Shown: positions 25,263 to 34,006, counted from the first letter of the stretch. The stretch is 64,000 nucleotides of DNA from Rhodococcus sp. Z13 (GCF_025837095.1 NZ_CP107551.1:3404668-3468667), one strand, 5' to 3'. Made by a program: numbers and translations. Notes: generated by a model not told the origin, from the letters alone.

Positions 25263-26411
25263 TCAGGCGCCGAAACCCAGCCGCTTGGCGGCGAGCTCGG
25301 TGAGGATCTCGGTGGTGCCGCCACCGATGCCGAGGATGCGCATGTCGCGGTACTGCCGTTCGACCTCGGACTCGGACATGTAACCGAGGCCGCCGAACAA
25401 CTGGACGGCCTGGTGCGCCACCCATTCCCCGGCCTCGACGGCGGTGTTCTTCGCGAAGCACACCTCGGCGACGAGGTCGGTCTCGCCGGTCAACGCCCGC
25501 TCGACGACGTGCCGCGTGTACACCCGCGCGACGTCGATGCGCCGGGCCATGTCGGCGAGCGTGCGCTGCACGGCCTGCCGGGTGATCAGGGGACGACCGA
25601 AGGTCTGACGGTCGCGGCACCACGCGACCGTCAGATCGAGGCAACGCTGCGCACCCGAATAGGCCTGGGCCGCCAGCGCGATGCGCTCGGACACGAAAGC
25701 CTGCGCGATCTGCCAGAATCCGGTGTTCTCCGCACCGACGAGGTTGCTCACCGGCACATGGACGTCGACGAAGGACAGTTCGGCGGTGTCGGATGCGCGC
25801 CAGCCCATCTTGTCGAGCTTGCGTGAAACCGTGAAACCCGCTGTGCCCTTCTCGATCACGAGCAGCGAGACCCCTGCGGCACCGGGACCGCCGGTGCGGA
25901 CGGCGGTGACGACGAAGTCGGCGCGGCATCCCGAGGTGATGTAGGTCTTGGCTCCGTTGACGACGTAGTGGTCGCCGTCGCGGACCGCGGTGGTCCGCAG
26001 GTGTCCGACATCCGAGCCGCCGTCGGGTTCGGTGATCGCCAGCGAGCCGATGAGTTCGCCTGCGAGCGTGGGCCGTACCCACTTCTCGATCTGCTCGGGG
26101 TCGCCGGCCGCGACGAGGTGCGGCAGGGCGATGCCACAGGTGAACAGCGACGAGAACGCACCGCCCGACCCGCCCGCCTCGTGGAACGCCTCGCAGACAG
26201 TGAGCGTGTCGGCGCCGTCGCCGCCGGAGCCTCCGACCTCCTCAGGGAATCCGATACCGAGCAGGCCGACCTTCGCCGCGGCGCGGTGCAGCTCGCGGGG
26301 CAGTTCACCGCCGCGCTCCCAGTCGTCGAGGCAGGGCAGGATCTCGCGTTCGACGAAGCCGGTGACGGTCGCGCGCAGCGCGCGGCGTTCGTCCGTGTCC
26401 CACATGCTCAT
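25263..26411 (-). CDS. acyl-CoA dehydrogenase
   Basis: Acyl-CoA dehydrogenase of 382 residues. Motifs: [11 protein letters not shown] (124-134), ITSGCRADF and FGGLGYMSE near the C-terminus. The usual YEGT late motif reads IGGGTTEI, so the medium-chain-type glutamate is lost, while E242 in FVSERIALA is in the alternative base position. Both dehydrogenases of this operon therefore look catalytic with the isovaleryl-type base. Adjacent pairs in actinobacterial catabolic operons often form heterotetramers; here that is an open inference. The ATG overlaps the TIGR03084 gene stop as ATGA. Confidence 0.9.
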   Translation of the reverse strand: MSMWDTDERRALRATVTGFVEREILPCLDDWERGGELPRELHRAAAKVGLLGIGFPEEVGGSGGDGADTLTVCEAFHEAGGSGGAFSSLFTCGIALPHLVAAGDPEQIEKWVRPTLAGELIGSLAITEPDGGSDVGHLRTTAVRDGDHYVVNGAKTYITSGCRADFVVTAVRTGGPGAAGVSLLVIEKGTAGFTVSRKLDKMGWRASDTAELSFVDVHVPVSNLVGAENTGFWQIAQAFVSERIALAAQAYSGAQRCLDLTVAWCRDRQTFGRPLITRQAVQRTLADMARRIDVARVYTRHVVERALTGETDLVAEVCFAKNTAVEAGEWVAHQAVQLFGGLGYMSESEVERQYRDMRILGIGGGTTEILTELAAKRLGFGA

Positions 26412-27211
26412 ACGTTGTCCCTCTCGCCGCCCTTCCGCGGGCGCCCACCTCCGGAGGGGCCGGCGAAGGCCTGGGCGATGTCGAGCCAGGCGTCGGCGTC
26501 TGGTCCCGTGGCGACGAGGGCGGTGTCGTCGCGGTGGACGCGCTGGGTGACCAGGCGGCAGAAGTCCGGCGCCGGGCCGGTGACCGACTGCGGTGCGTCG
26601 TCCGGTCCCCAGGTCCACTCGCTGCCGTCGGGTGCGGTGAGGACGACGCGGAACGGTTCGGCGGGCGGGGTGAGATCGCGGATGAGATAGGCGAAGTCGC
26701 GGGTGCGCACCCCCAGATGCGCGACGTGTTTCAGGCGCGCGGTGGAGGCGCGGGCGACGCCGAGTGCGTCGGCGACGTCCTCGCCGTGCGCCCAGGTCTC
26801 CATGATGCGGGCGGTGGCCATCGAGGTCGCGGACATCGGGGGTCCGAACCACAGGATCTTCTGCCCCTGCGGCACGTCGGCGAGGGCCTTCGCGAGTTCG
26901 GCGCGGGTCCGGCGCCAGTCGTCGAGCAGCTCGACGGCGGGCCGGGCGGCCTGTTCGGCGGCGCCGGCGTCGACGAATCCGCTCGCGTCGGCGAAGGCCT
27001 CGGTCACCGCCGCCGTGAACGCCTCGGGGTCACGGATCGCGGTGAGTGCCGCCCGGTCGGTCCACAGCAGGTGTCCGATCTGGTGGGCGACGGTCCATCC
27101 GGCGGCCGGAGTGGGCCGCTTCCAATCCTGTTCGGGGAGCTCCGCAACGAGGGCCTCGAGGGCGTCGCCTTCGGCGCGGAGATCGGCGAGCACGGTGTGC
27201 AGGTCGGCCAT
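26408..27211 (-). CDS. TIGR03084-family putative metal-binding protein
   Basis: Protein of 267 residues with a DinB/maleylpyruvate-isomerase-like N-terminal four-helix bundle; histidines at [12 protein letters not shown], and [15 protein letters not shown] match the metal-binding triad of that fold. The C-terminal half is a small sterol-carrier-like domain. TIGR03084 proteins are restricted to actinobacteria, often beside acyl-CoA metabolism genes, with no known reaction. The ATG at 27211 is chosen because the longer start would run through the operator. It is first in an operon with two acyl-CoA dehydrogenases. Confidence 0.8.
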   Translation of the reverse strand: MADLHTVLADLRAEGDALEALVAELPEQDWKRPTPAAGWTVAHQIGHLLWTDRAALTAIRDPEAFTAAVTEAFADASGFVDAGAAEQAARPAVELLDDWRRTRAELAKALADVPQGQKILWFGPPMSATSMATARIMETWAHGEDVADALGVARASTARLKHVAHLGVRTRDFAYLIRDLTPPAEPFRVVLTAPDGSEWTWGPDDAPQSVTGPAPDFCRLVTQRVHRDDTALVATGPDADAWLDIAQAFAGPSGGGRPRKGGERDNV

Positions 27212-27240
27212 GCAGCAAGCGTCACACGTCACACCTCCAA

Positions 27241-27258
27241 AATCAAGCACTCGTGATT
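27241..27258 (-). promoter_or_regulatory. operator-like inverted repeat before the acyl-CoA dehydrogenase operon
   Basis: AATCA-N8-TGATT, full core AATCAAGCACTCGTGATT, lies 30-47 bases before the first start codon, where a promoter is expected. Its inner part ATCAAGCACTCGTG fits the KstR2 consensus AnCAAGnnCTTGnT at eight of ten fixed bases, so a KstR2- or FadR-like TetR protein is a candidate. The match is imperfect. Confidence 0.5.
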
Positions 27259-27275
27259 GTTTTATGGAGCGGACC

Positions 27276-28169
27276 TCACCGGCCTCGGGTGATCATGCGG
27301 ACGAGCTCCCCCGCCGGGCCGGCGAGGGTGCGCGGCGGCCGCCACACCGCCCGCAGCACACGGCGCAGATCGAGGCCGTCGACCTCCACCACGACCAACC
27401 GGCCGGAGTCGAGATACTCCGAGACCGCCAGCGTGCTGAGCACCGCCGGGCCCGTCCCGCCGAGCACGCTCGTGCGCACCGCGGCACCGCTGCCGAGTTC
27501 GAGCAGCGGCGCGGCCCGGTCGTACTCCTGCAGGGCGAGATCGAGGGTGCGCCGCGTTCCGGAGCCCTCCTCCCGCACCACGAGCGGGGTCGCCGCGAGC
27601 TCCGCGACGGTGAGCGGGCGGCGGCGGCGCGCCCAAGGGTGCCCGGCCGGGACGACCACCACCAGGCGGTCCCGCGCGACCGGGACGCTGTGCAGCCCGT
27701 CGGGGACGGTGGGGCCCTCGACGAAGCCGAGATCGCATCCGCCCTCGGCGACGAGATCGCACACCCGCATCGAGTTGTGGACCCGGAGCTGGATCTGCAC
27801 GTCGTTGCGGACGAGCCGGAAGGCGCCGAGCCAGCGGGGCACGAGATGTTCGGCGATCGTCATCGAGGCCGCGACGACGAGTTCGGGCCGGAGTTCGCTG
27901 CGCAGCGCCGCGGCGGCGTCGAGCAGGCGTTCGGTGTCGGCGAGCACCTCGCGGGCCCAGTGCGCCACGATGGTGCCCGCGGGGGTGAGCACGGATCCGG
28001 TGCGGCCGCGCCGCACGAGCTCGGTGCCGAGCTGCCGTTCGAGGCGGCGGAGCATGCGGGTCGCGTTGGGCTGGGCGAGCCCGGCAGCGCGGGCCGCGGC
28101 GCCGAGTCCGCCGTGGTCGTCGACCCCCACGAGCAGTTCGAGGGCGGTGAGATCGGGCCAGGAGGTCAT
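27276..28169 (-). CDS. LysR-family regulator
   Basis: LysR-type regulator of 297 residues. The N-terminal winged helix has [29 protein letters not shown], with [14 protein letters not shown] as recognition helix; the periplasmic-binding-like effector domain runs from about 90 on with [12 protein letters not shown] and DLGFVEGP. It is divergent from a YeiH-type transporter across 101 bases that hold a 17-base palindrome. This LysR/YeiH layout recurs in many bacteria, where the regulator controls the transporter; a sulfur-linked effector is possible. The ATG at 28169 has the site GGAGG-like sequence downstream only, so the start is moderately sure. Confidence 0.87.
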   Translation of the reverse strand: MTSWPDLTALELLVGVDDHGGLGAAARAAGLAQPNATRMLRRLERQLGTELVRRGRTGSVLTPAGTIVAHWAREVLADTERLLDAAAALRSELRPELVVAASMTIAEHLVPRWLGAFRLVRNDVQIQLRVHNSMRVCDLVAEGGCDLGFVEGPTVPDGLHSVPVARDRLVVVVPAGHPWARRRRPLTVAELAATPLVVREEGSGTRRTLDLALQEYDRAAPLLELGSGAAVRTSVLGGTGPAVLSTLAVSEYLDSGRLVVVEVDGLDLRRVLRAVWRPPRTLAGPAGELVRMITRGR

Positions 28170-28197
28170 GCCGGAACGATATGCCCGAGGGCTTGGT

Positions 28198-28214
28198 CAT
28201 ATCGATCCGATATG
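28198..28214. promoter_or_regulatory. LysR-type operator palindrome
   Basis: CATATCG-ATC-CGATATG is a perfect 17-base inverted repeat between the divergent LysR and transporter genes, and it contains the T-N11-A spacing preferred by LysR proteins. It lies 29 bases from the LysR start and 57 from the transporter start. Confidence 0.65.
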
Positions 28215-28270
28215 AGCTCATGTGCGATCGGCGGCTGGTCGGAGTGCTCCGCGCACGGAAGAGTCGAGGC

Positions 28271-29332
28271 ATGCTCACCACACGCGCGCTCCCGTCCCGA
28301 TTCACGATCGGTGGTTCACCGGTGCCGGTACCGGTGGCGTCGCGGGCGGGTGTCGGTCCGGGTCTGCTGCTCGCCGGGGCCGGGGCGGGCGCGGCGTTCG
28401 CGGCCGCCCGTCTGCTGCCGGGGATCAGTCCCCTGCTCGTCGCGATCCTGCTGGGGGTGGTCGTGGCGAACACCGCACTGTCGCCGACCGTCGACCGCCT
28501 CTCCCCCGGGCTCGCCGTCGCCTCGAAACACCTGCTCCGCATCGGGGTGGCGCTGCTCGGTCTGCAGCTCGCCGTCTCCGACGTACTGGGCCTCGGGTGG
28601 GGCACCGTCGCCGTTGCGGCCGTCGTCGTGGTCGCGGGGATCGGCGGGTCGCTGCTGACCGGCCGGTGGCTCGGGGTGGAGTGGCCGCAGCGGCTGCTCA
28701 TCGCGTGCGGTTTCTCGATCTGCGGTGCCGCCGCGGCCGCCGCCGTCGACGGAGTGGTCGACGCCCGCAAGCGGGAGCTGGTGACGACCGTCGCCCTGGT
28801 GGTGGTCTTCGGGACCGCGATGATCCCGCTCGTCCCCCTGGCCGCGGGGATGCTGGGGCTCGAACCGCAGGTCGCGGCGGTCTGGGCGGGAGCCTCGATC
28901 CACGAGGTCGCGCAGGTCGTGGCGGCCGGCACCGCACTGTCCGGCGGCAGTGTCCTCGCGGTCGCGGTGACGGTCAAGCTCGCCCGCGTCGCACTGCTGG
29001 CGCCGGTGGTTGCCGTCGTCGGTGTCGTGGCGCGGCGACGCGGGAACGGGCGCTCCGACGGGACGGCTCCCCCGATCGTGCCTCTCTTCCTGGTGGGCTT
29101 CCTCGCCTGTGTCGCCCTCCGGTCGACGGGCGCGGTGACCCCGGTCGTGGTGGAGGCGGCGCAGACCGTGCAGACGGTACTGCTCGCGGCGGCGATGTTC
29201 GCCCTGGGCACGGGGGTGCGGCGGGAGGTGCTGCGCGGGATCGGCTGGCGGCCGGTGGCGCTGGCCACCGTCGCGACGGTGTGGGTCGCGGGCATCGCCC
29301 TGGCCGGGGTGCTGCTGGTCGGTGCGGCGTGA
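28271..29332 (+). CDS. YeiH-family putative sulfate exporter
   Basis: Integral membrane protein of 353 residues with about ten helices, of the YeiH/UPF0324 family. Family marks: LRIGVALLGLQLAVSD, CGFSICGAAAAAAV and the intramembrane VWAGASIHEVAQVVAAG. The family is annotated as putative sulfate exporters, mainly from genetic context; direct transport data are few. I chose ATG 28271; in-frame codons from 28181 lie in the operator region. Tandem 27-bp repeats begin at its stop codon. It is probably controlled by the divergent LysR gene. Confidence 0.84.
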   Translation: MLTTRALPSRFTIGGSPVPVPVASRAGVGPGLLLAGAGAGAAFAAARLLPGISPLLVAILLGVVVANTALSPTVDRLSPGLAVASKHLLRIGVALLGLQLAVSDVLGLGWGTVAVAAVVVVAGIGGSLLTGRWLGVEWPQRLLIACGFSICGAAAAAAVDGVVDARKRELVTTVALVVVFGTAMIPLVPLAAGMLGLEPQVAAVWAGASIHEVAQVVAAGTALSGGSVLAVAVTVKLARVALLAPVVAVVGVVARRRGNGRSDGTAPPIVPLFLVGFLACVALRSTGAVTPVVVEAAQTVQTVLLAAAMFALGTGVRREVLRGIGWRPVALATVATVWVAGIALAGVLLVGAA

Positions 29333-29430
29333 CCGCAGGAGCGGGGCAGCGTGCAGTGACCACGGGAGCGGGGCGGCGTGCAGTGACCACGGGAGCGGGG
29401 CGGCGTGCAGTGACCACGGGAGCGGGTCAG
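29329..29430. repeat. 27-bp tandem repeats starting at the transporter stop codon
   Basis: Units at 29329-29355 (three or so differences), 29356-29382 and 29383-29409 (identical), then a partial copy to about 29430. The unit begins GTGACCACGGGAGCGG. The first unit contains the TGA of the YeiH gene and each later unit repeats that TGA in the same phase; the last partial copy reaches the stop of the convergent DUF202 gene at 29427. Confidence 0.92.
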
Positions 29431-29759
29431 TGCGATGTGAGCATGAGGATCGCCGATGCGAGGGCGAGCACCACGACGGTCGCGGTGATCGCGACGTTGC
29501 GCCACCAGAAGTAGGGGGCGCGACCGGCGACGAGTCCGCGCACGCGCGCCCGGTGTCCTGCCCGGGAGGCGAGCAGCACCGCGAGCACCGGGACGAGGCA
29601 GACCAGTCCGATCGTCGCGACGACCGGCCCGGGGCCAGGGGCGAGGCGCATGAAGACGAGGACGACGGCGCCGAGCACCGCGCCGGTACGCAGCCACGAC
29701 AGGCTGGTGCGTTCCGGTTGCAGGCCCGGATCGTCGTGACTCGGCGCGTCCCCGCGCAT
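29427..29759 (-). CDS. DUF202 small membrane protein
   Basis: Membrane protein of 110 residues with three helices: LRTGAVLGAVVLVFMRL, VATIGLVCLVPVLAVLLA and VAITATVVVLALASAILML. The DUF202 motif ERTSLSWLRTG precedes the first helix. The family has no established activity; related yidH-type genes occur in tandem pairs, as here. The ATG at 29759 lies 10 bases behind the upstream DUF202 stop, so the two are likely translated from one message. Its stop falls in a partial copy of the 27-bp repeat. Confidence 0.82.
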   Translation of the reverse strand: MRGDAPSHDDPGLQPERTSLSWLRTGAVLGAVVLVFMRLAPGPGPVVATIGLVCLVPVLAVLLASRAGHRARVRGLVAGRAPYFWWRNVAITATVVVLALASAILMLTSH

Positions 29760-29769
29760 CACGTGCCGC

Positions 29770-30135
29770 TCACCGGGCGATGGCGATCGCCAGCACCACC
29801 CCGACGGTGCCGATGGCGAACGCGAGCAGATAGGCGGTCCACGGCACGGGCAGCGACCGGCCGGTGCGCATGGCATGTTCGACGCGGTGCCAGCGCACCA
29901 GCGCGAAGATCACCAGCAGCGCGGCGAAGACGAGCAGGACGCACGCCAGGGCCGTGCGGAGACCGAAGGTGAGGATGTCGCCGGCGAACGTCTCGAAGGC
30001 GACCGCGGCGGCGACGATTCCGAGGGCGGTGCGCACCCAGGCGAGGAAGGTGCGTTCGTTGGCCAGCGTGAACCGGGGGTCGGGGTCGTCGCCTTCCCGC
30101 AGCGCCCGGGGGCGCCAGCCCCCGATCGCCCTCAC
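29770..30135 (-). CDS. DUF202 (YidH-like) membrane protein
   Basis: Membrane protein of 121 residues, DUF202 family. The signature NERTFLAWVRTALGIVAAA leads into the first helix; two more helices (LRTALACVLLVFAALLVIFAL and TAYLLAFAIGTVGVVLAIAIA) follow. With the smaller paralogue just downstream it makes the usual two-gene DUF202 unit. It starts 51 bases after the Rieske lipoprotein on the same strand. Function unknown; a role in membrane redox or stress is only a guess from the neighbour. Confidence 0.84.
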   Translation of the reverse strand: MRAIGGWRPRALREGDDPDPRFTLANERTFLAWVRTALGIVAAAVAFETFAGDILTFGLRTALACVLLVFAALLVIFALVRWHRVEHAMRTGRSLPVPWTAYLLAFAIGTVGVVLAIAIAR

Positions 30136-30186
30136 AGCCGCCGGCTCCCGATCGTCCTCACAAGGGCCGACTCTATCCCGAGGAGA

Positions 30187-30645
30187 TCAGTCGACCACCA
30201 GATCCGCGCCGCGCGCCTCCACGGAACGCACCTTCAACGGACGCTTCGCCGGGCCCTCGACGGGATTGCCGTCGAGATCGAAGCGGCTGCCGTGGCAGTT
30301 GCACACGATGCGGTCGTCCTCGACACCGGTGATGTTGCAGCCCTGGTGGGTGCACAGCGCGGTGAACGCCCGGAAGTCGCCCTCGGTGGGCTGGGTCAGC
30401 ACGAGCCGCTCGGATGCGAGCAGCACCGCGCCGCCGACCGGCACGTCCGTGACGGCGGCGACGACCTTGGCGTCCGGGCCCGGCGGGGTCGTCGTGGTGG
30501 GTGCGGCCGCGACCGCGGTGTCCTCGCCCGCACTCCCACCGGCGGATCCGCAGGCGGCCAACGCGACGGTCGCCGCGACGGCGCCGGCTCCTCCGAGGAG
30601 TCCACGGCGCGTCAGCGTGGTGCGGTCGAGGGCATTGCTGGTCAT
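30187..30645 (-). CDS. Rieske [2Fe-2S] lipoprotein, Tat-exported
   Basis: Exported iron-sulfur protein of 152 residues. The N-terminus has a twin-arginine signal (TRRGLLGG, 12-19) and a lipobox ALAAC with Cys32, then a Thr/Pro tether. The Rieske domain is complete: C98-T-H100 and C115-X2-H118 bind the cluster; C103 and C117 would form the stabilising disulfide. It is too small to be the QcrA subunit of the bc1 complex. Such single-domain Rieske lipoproteins are common in actinobacteria and of unknown partner. FprB lies 129 bases upstream on the same strand; a redox link is possible. Confidence 0.9.
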   Translation of the reverse strand: MTSNALDRTTLTRRGLLGGAGAVAATVALAACGSAGGSAGEDTAVAAAPTTTTPPGPDAKVVAAVTDVPVGGAVLLASERLVLTQPTEGDFRAFTALCTHQGCNITGVEDDRIVCNCHGSRFDLDGNPVEGPAKRPLKVRSVEARGADLVVD

Positions 30646-30774
30646 GCTCGGGTTCCGTCCGTTCCGGTCGCGGGAGATGTCCGCCCGAGCCTATCGGCGA
30701 ACGCCGGGACCGTCCGCGACCTGCGTCACCAGGTGTGGAACACCACGCCGAGGGTCACCGGCCCGGGACGGCGG

Positions 30775-32451
30775 TCAGCGCCGCAGGCCCGTGAGCAGCG
30801 GCAGCCGGCGCCGGCGGCGACCGAGTCCGACGAGTGCGCCGCGGTCGGTGATCTTGACCCGGGGACGTCCCTGGGCACGTCCGGCGCGACGCTCGGCGGC
30901 ATCGATGGCATGCCAGCCGTCGAGGTCGACACGGTCGGGGCGGCGCTGCGCGAGCAGCCGGTTCAGGGCCCGCCGGTCGCCGCGCGGGGTGGGCAGCGCG
31001 CCGGAGTCGAAGTCGGCGAGCAGCGCGGCGACGGTCTCCTTGGCGCAGCCCTTGTTGGTGCCGATGACGCCGTTCGGGCCCCGCTTGGCCCAGCCGGCGA
31101 CGTAGACGCCGGGAACGACGCGGCCGCCCTCGTTGGGGACGATGCCGCGGGTGTCGTCGAAGGGCACGCCGGGGATCGGCACCGCCCGGTATCCGATCGA
31201 GCGCAGGACGAGCGCGGCGTCCAGGTCCTCGAACTCACCGGTGGGGCGGGCCGTGAGCCGGTCGCCGTCCTCGACGAGTGCGGTGCGTTCGATCCGCAGG
31301 CCGGTGACGCGATCCTCGCCGAGGATCTCGTGCGGCGCAGCGAGATAACGGAAGACGATGCGGCGGTGCCCGGCGCGCGGGGGCCGCTGGGCGTACTCGC
31401 GGGCGAGCCGCACGCGCAGGGCGGTGGCCGGGTCGGTGTCGACGGCGCGGGCACTGGCCGGGTCGAGGTCGAGTTCGGCGTCGTCGATCACGACGTCGAC
31501 GCCGGTGAGGTCGCCGAGGGCGAGGAATTCGGGGTTGCTGTAGGCGGCCTGGGCCGGTCCGCGGCGGCCGAGGAGGACCACTTCGCGGATGTTGCTCTGC
31601 CGCAGCGCCTGCAGGGCGTGGTCGGCGATGTCGGTGCGGGCGAGTTCGTCGACGTCCATGGTGAGGATCCGTGCGACGTCGAGGGCGACGTTGCCGTTGC
31701 CGACGATCACGGCGCGTTCGCCGGACAGGTCGAAGGTGTGGTCGGCGTGGTCGGGGTGGCCGTTGTACCAGGCGACGAATTCGGTGGCGGCGTGACTGCC
31801 GGGCAGGTCCTCGCCGGGGATGCCGAGGCGGCGGTCGGAGGACGCGCCGGTGGCGTAGAGGACGGCGTGGTGGTGGTCGAGCAGTTCGTCGTGGGTGAGG
31901 TCGCGACCGATCTCGGTGTCGAGGTGCAGGGCGAACTCGTCGCGGCGGAACGACCGTTCGAACGACTCGGTGACGGCCTTGGTGCCGGGGTGGTCGGGTG
32001 CGACGCCGGCGCGCACGAGCCCGAAGGGGGTGGGGAGACGGTCGAACATCTCGACCTCGACGTCGGAGCGTTCGAGCAGTTCCTGGGCGGCGTAGCAGGC
32101 GGCGGGGCCGGCGCCGACGATGGCGACCCGGAGGGTGCCGCGGTCGCGTGGCGGGGCGGGGATGGGCACGAGGGGGTGCCAGCCCTCGGGGACCGGGTGC
32201 GCCGAGTAGTAGTCGGCGTTGATCTCGGCGAAGCGTGCCTGGGAGGGGTCGAGTTTGTCGTCGGGCAGGATCGCCTCGACCGGGCAGGCGTCGGCACAGG
32301 CACCGCAGTCGATGCAGGTCTTCGGGTCGATGTGGAGCATCTCGGCCGTCGCGAATTCGGGCTCGTCCGGCGTGGGGTGGATGCAGTTCACGGGGCAGAC
32401 CGCGACGCAGCTCGCGTCGTTGCAGCAGGTCTGGGTGATCACGTAGGCCAT
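30775..32451 (-). CDS. fprB: ferredoxin-NADP reductase fused to N-terminal ferredoxin
   Basis: Two-domain protein of 558 residues matching mycobacterial FprB. Residues 1-75 are a bacterial-type ferredoxin with C9, C15, C19, C23 for one cluster and C46-X2-C49-X2-C52-X3-C56-P for a [4Fe-4S] cluster. From about 105 the FprA-like reductase has the FAD fold VAIVGAGPAACYAA, the family segment PTPFGLVRAGVAPDH and the NADP fold VIVGNGNVALDVAR. It moves electrons between NADPH and ferredoxins, for example for P450s. The ATG at 32451 has GAGG seven bases before. Divergent from the thioesterase. Confidence 0.93.
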   Translation of the reverse strand: MAYVITQTCCNDASCVAVCPVNCIHPTPDEPEFATAEMLHIDPKTCIDCGACADACPVEAILPDDKLDPSQARFAEINADYYSAHPVPEGWHPLVPIPAPPRDRGTLRVAIVGAGPAACYAAQELLERSDVEVEMFDRLPTPFGLVRAGVAPDHPGTKAVTESFERSFRRDEFALHLDTEIGRDLTHDELLDHHHAVLYATGASSDRRLGIPGEDLPGSHAATEFVAWYNGHPDHADHTFDLSGERAVIVGNGNVALDVARILTMDVDELARTDIADHALQALRQSNIREVVLLGRRGPAQAAYSNPEFLALGDLTGVDVVIDDAELDLDPASARAVDTDPATALRVRLAREYAQRPPRAGHRRIVFRYLAAPHEILGEDRVTGLRIERTALVEDGDRLTARPTGEFEDLDAALVLRSIGYRAVPIPGVPFDDTRGIVPNEGGRVVPGVYVAGWAKRGPNGVIGTNKGCAKETVAALLADFDSGALPTPRGDRRALNRLLAQRRPDRVDLDGWHAIDAAERRAGRAQGRPRVKITDRGALVGLGRRRRRLPLLTGLRR

Positions 32452-32499
32452 GGGAGTCCTCGCAAGCCGGGCGCCACAGGATTCATGTAACGTGGCGTA

Positions 32500-32516
32500 A
32501 CAGTTAATACGACTGT
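32500..32516. promoter_or_regulatory. inverted repeat between fprB and the thioesterase gene
   Basis: ACAGT-TAATACG-ACTGT lies in an AT-richer patch of the divergent promoter region, 49 bases before fprB and about 97 before the thioesterase. It overlaps possible -10 elements on both strands. A regulator cannot be named. Confidence 0.4.
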
Positions 32517-32612
32517 AGCGGCAGTCGCGAAGAGTGCGCAAGACACCCACGTCCCCGTCGGGAAGCTGCGAGAATCGCACGATCGGATGGATCCGGAACC
32601 TGGGGGAAGATC

Positions 32613-33401
32613 ATGGCCGAGCCGACGTCCGTCACCGAGAAACCGTGGACGCAGCCGCTGTCACCGCTCCCGGAGGGCGCCACCCCCTTCTCCACCGAAC
32701 GCACGGTCCGCACCGGTGACGTCGACACCGACCACCGGCTGCGCCTCGACGGCGTGGCCCGCTACCTGCAGGACATCGGCACCGACAATCTCGCGGCGGT
32801 CGACGCGGCCGACACCGATCCGCTGTGGATCGTCCGGCGCACCGTCGTCGACGTACTCCGTCCCGCCCGGTACGGCGACCGGCTCCGGCTGCGCCGCTGG
32901 TGCGACGCGCTGTCCACCCGCTGGGCGAACGTGCGGGTGCGCCTCGACGCTCCCGAGGGCGACGACGAGGGCCCGCTGATCGAGACCTCCGCCTTCTGGA
33001 TCGACATCGGCCCGACCTCCGGCGCCCCCACCCGCATCAGCGACCCACTGTTCGAGCACATGGCGCGGTACGCGCACGACACGAGGCTCAAATGGCGGGC
33101 CTGGCTGCCCGACCGCGTCCCCGCGGACGTGGACGACACGCGCCCCTTCCCGCTACGGGCCACCGACCTCGACCCGTTCGGGCACGTCAACAACGCCGTC
33201 TACTGGCACGCCGTCGAGGAGGTTCTCGCGACCCGGCCCGAACCACCGGCCGCGCCCTACCGCGCGGTGATCGAGCACCTGCGGCCCATCGGCGGCGGCG
33301 AGAAACTCACCCTGCAGACCCGGCACGACCCCGGGGGGACGACGGTGTGGTTCACCGTGGGCGACGGCATCCGCGCGGTCGCATGGCTCGCGCAGATCTA
33401 G
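32613..33401 (+). CDS. acyl-ACP thioesterase-like double hotdog protein
   Basis: Protein of 262 residues with two hotdog domains of the acyl-ACP thioesterase (FatA/FatB-like) family: the first at about 25-150 (TVRTGDVDTDHRLRLDG, WIVRRTVVDV), the second from 165 with the conserved DLDPFGHVNNAVYW containing the Asp/His/Asn active-site group. Such proteins hydrolyse acyl-ACP or acyl-CoA. Chain-length choice cannot be read. ATG 32613 is the chosen start. It is followed ten bases later by the SixA gene. Confidence 0.85.
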   Translation: MAEPTSVTEKPWTQPLSPLPEGATPFSTERTVRTGDVDTDHRLRLDGVARYLQDIGTDNLAAVDAADTDPLWIVRRTVVDVLRPARYGDRLRLRRWCDALSTRWANVRVRLDAPEGDDEGPLIETSAFWIDIGPTSGAPTRISDPLFEHMARYAHDTRLKWRAWLPDRVPADVDDTRPFPLRATDLDPFGHVNNAVYWHAVEEVLATRPEPPAAPYRAVIEHLRPIGGGEKLTLQTRHDPGGTTVWFTVGDGIRAVAWLAQI

Positions 33402-33420
33402 ACGCTCTACGGTGGACGGC

Positions 33421-33915
33421 ATGACCCGTACCCTGATCTTGCTGCGTCACGGCAAGTCCGCGTACCCGGACGACGTGGACGATCGCGATCGGCCCCTGTC
33501 CCCGCGCGGGCGCCGCGAAGCCGGGCTGGCCGGCCGCTGGATCCGGGCGAACCTGCCCCCGGTGGACGCAGTGCTGTGCTCCCCCGCGACCCGCACCCGC
33601 AAGACCCTCGCCGAAGCCGCCGTCGAGGCACCCGTCGACTATCTCGAGAGCCTGTACGGCGCCGACCCCGACACCCTCGTCGCCGCGATCCGGGCCGTCC
33701 CCGACGACGTGCACACCCTGCTGGTCGTCGGGCACGAGCCGACGCTGTCGGCGACCGCACTCGGGTTGATCACCGACCACGGCAACGACGCCGCCCATCA
33801 GGTCGCCGAGAAGTTCCCCACCTCGGCGGTGGCCGTGCTCACCGTGCCGGGCTCGTGGTCGGAACTGGCCCCGCGCAGCGGCGCCGAACTGGTCGGCTTC
33901 CACATCGCCCGCTGA
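33421..33915 (+). CDS. SixA-type histidine phosphatase
   Basis: Small phosphatase of 164 residues, histidine phosphatase superfamily, SixA branch. The catalytic RHG reads LLRHGKSAYP with His10 as phospho-acceptor; Arg in SPATRTRKT and the second histidine VVGHEPTLS complete the site. SixA of E. coli removes phosphate from histidine on phosphotransfer proteins; actinobacterial homologues are uncharacterised. ATG 33421 is preferred to GTG 33412 by ribosome-site spacing. A strong bidirectional terminator stands between it and rpoC. Confidence 0.87.
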   Translation: MTRTLILLRHGKSAYPDDVDDRDRPLSPRGRREAGLAGRWIRANLPPVDAVLCSPATRTRKTLAEAAVEAPVDYLESLYGADPDTLVAAIRAVPDDVHTLLVVGHEPTLSATALGLITDHGNDAAHQVAEKFPTSAVAVLTVPGSWSELAPRSGAELVGFHIAR

Positions 33916-33964
33916 CCCCCGCGACCCGAGCGACCCCCGGCCCCGAACCGGGACCCGGCGAAAA

Positions 33965-34006
33965 CGAAGGTCCCGCCCCCCGAAGAGAAAGGGGGCGGGA
34001 CCTTCG
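33965..34006. terminator. strong bidirectional terminator between SixA gene and rpoC
   Basis: A perfect 16-bp stem: CGAAGGTCCCGCCCCC (33965-33980) pairs with GGGGGCGGGACCTTCG (33991-34006) over a 10-base A-rich loop. It lies 50 bases after the SixA gene and 18 after rpoC and works on either strand. Confidence 0.92.

Noticed and set aside
29329-29430. CRISPR or attachment-site repeats
   Set aside because: No spacers, no integrase, no tRNA end; it is a simple tandem array.
27262-29697. Minus-strand open frame of 811 codons covering the YeiH gene and LysR gene
   Set aside because: Runs through two well-supported genes out of frame, with Arg/Pro/Thr-rich low-complexity translation.
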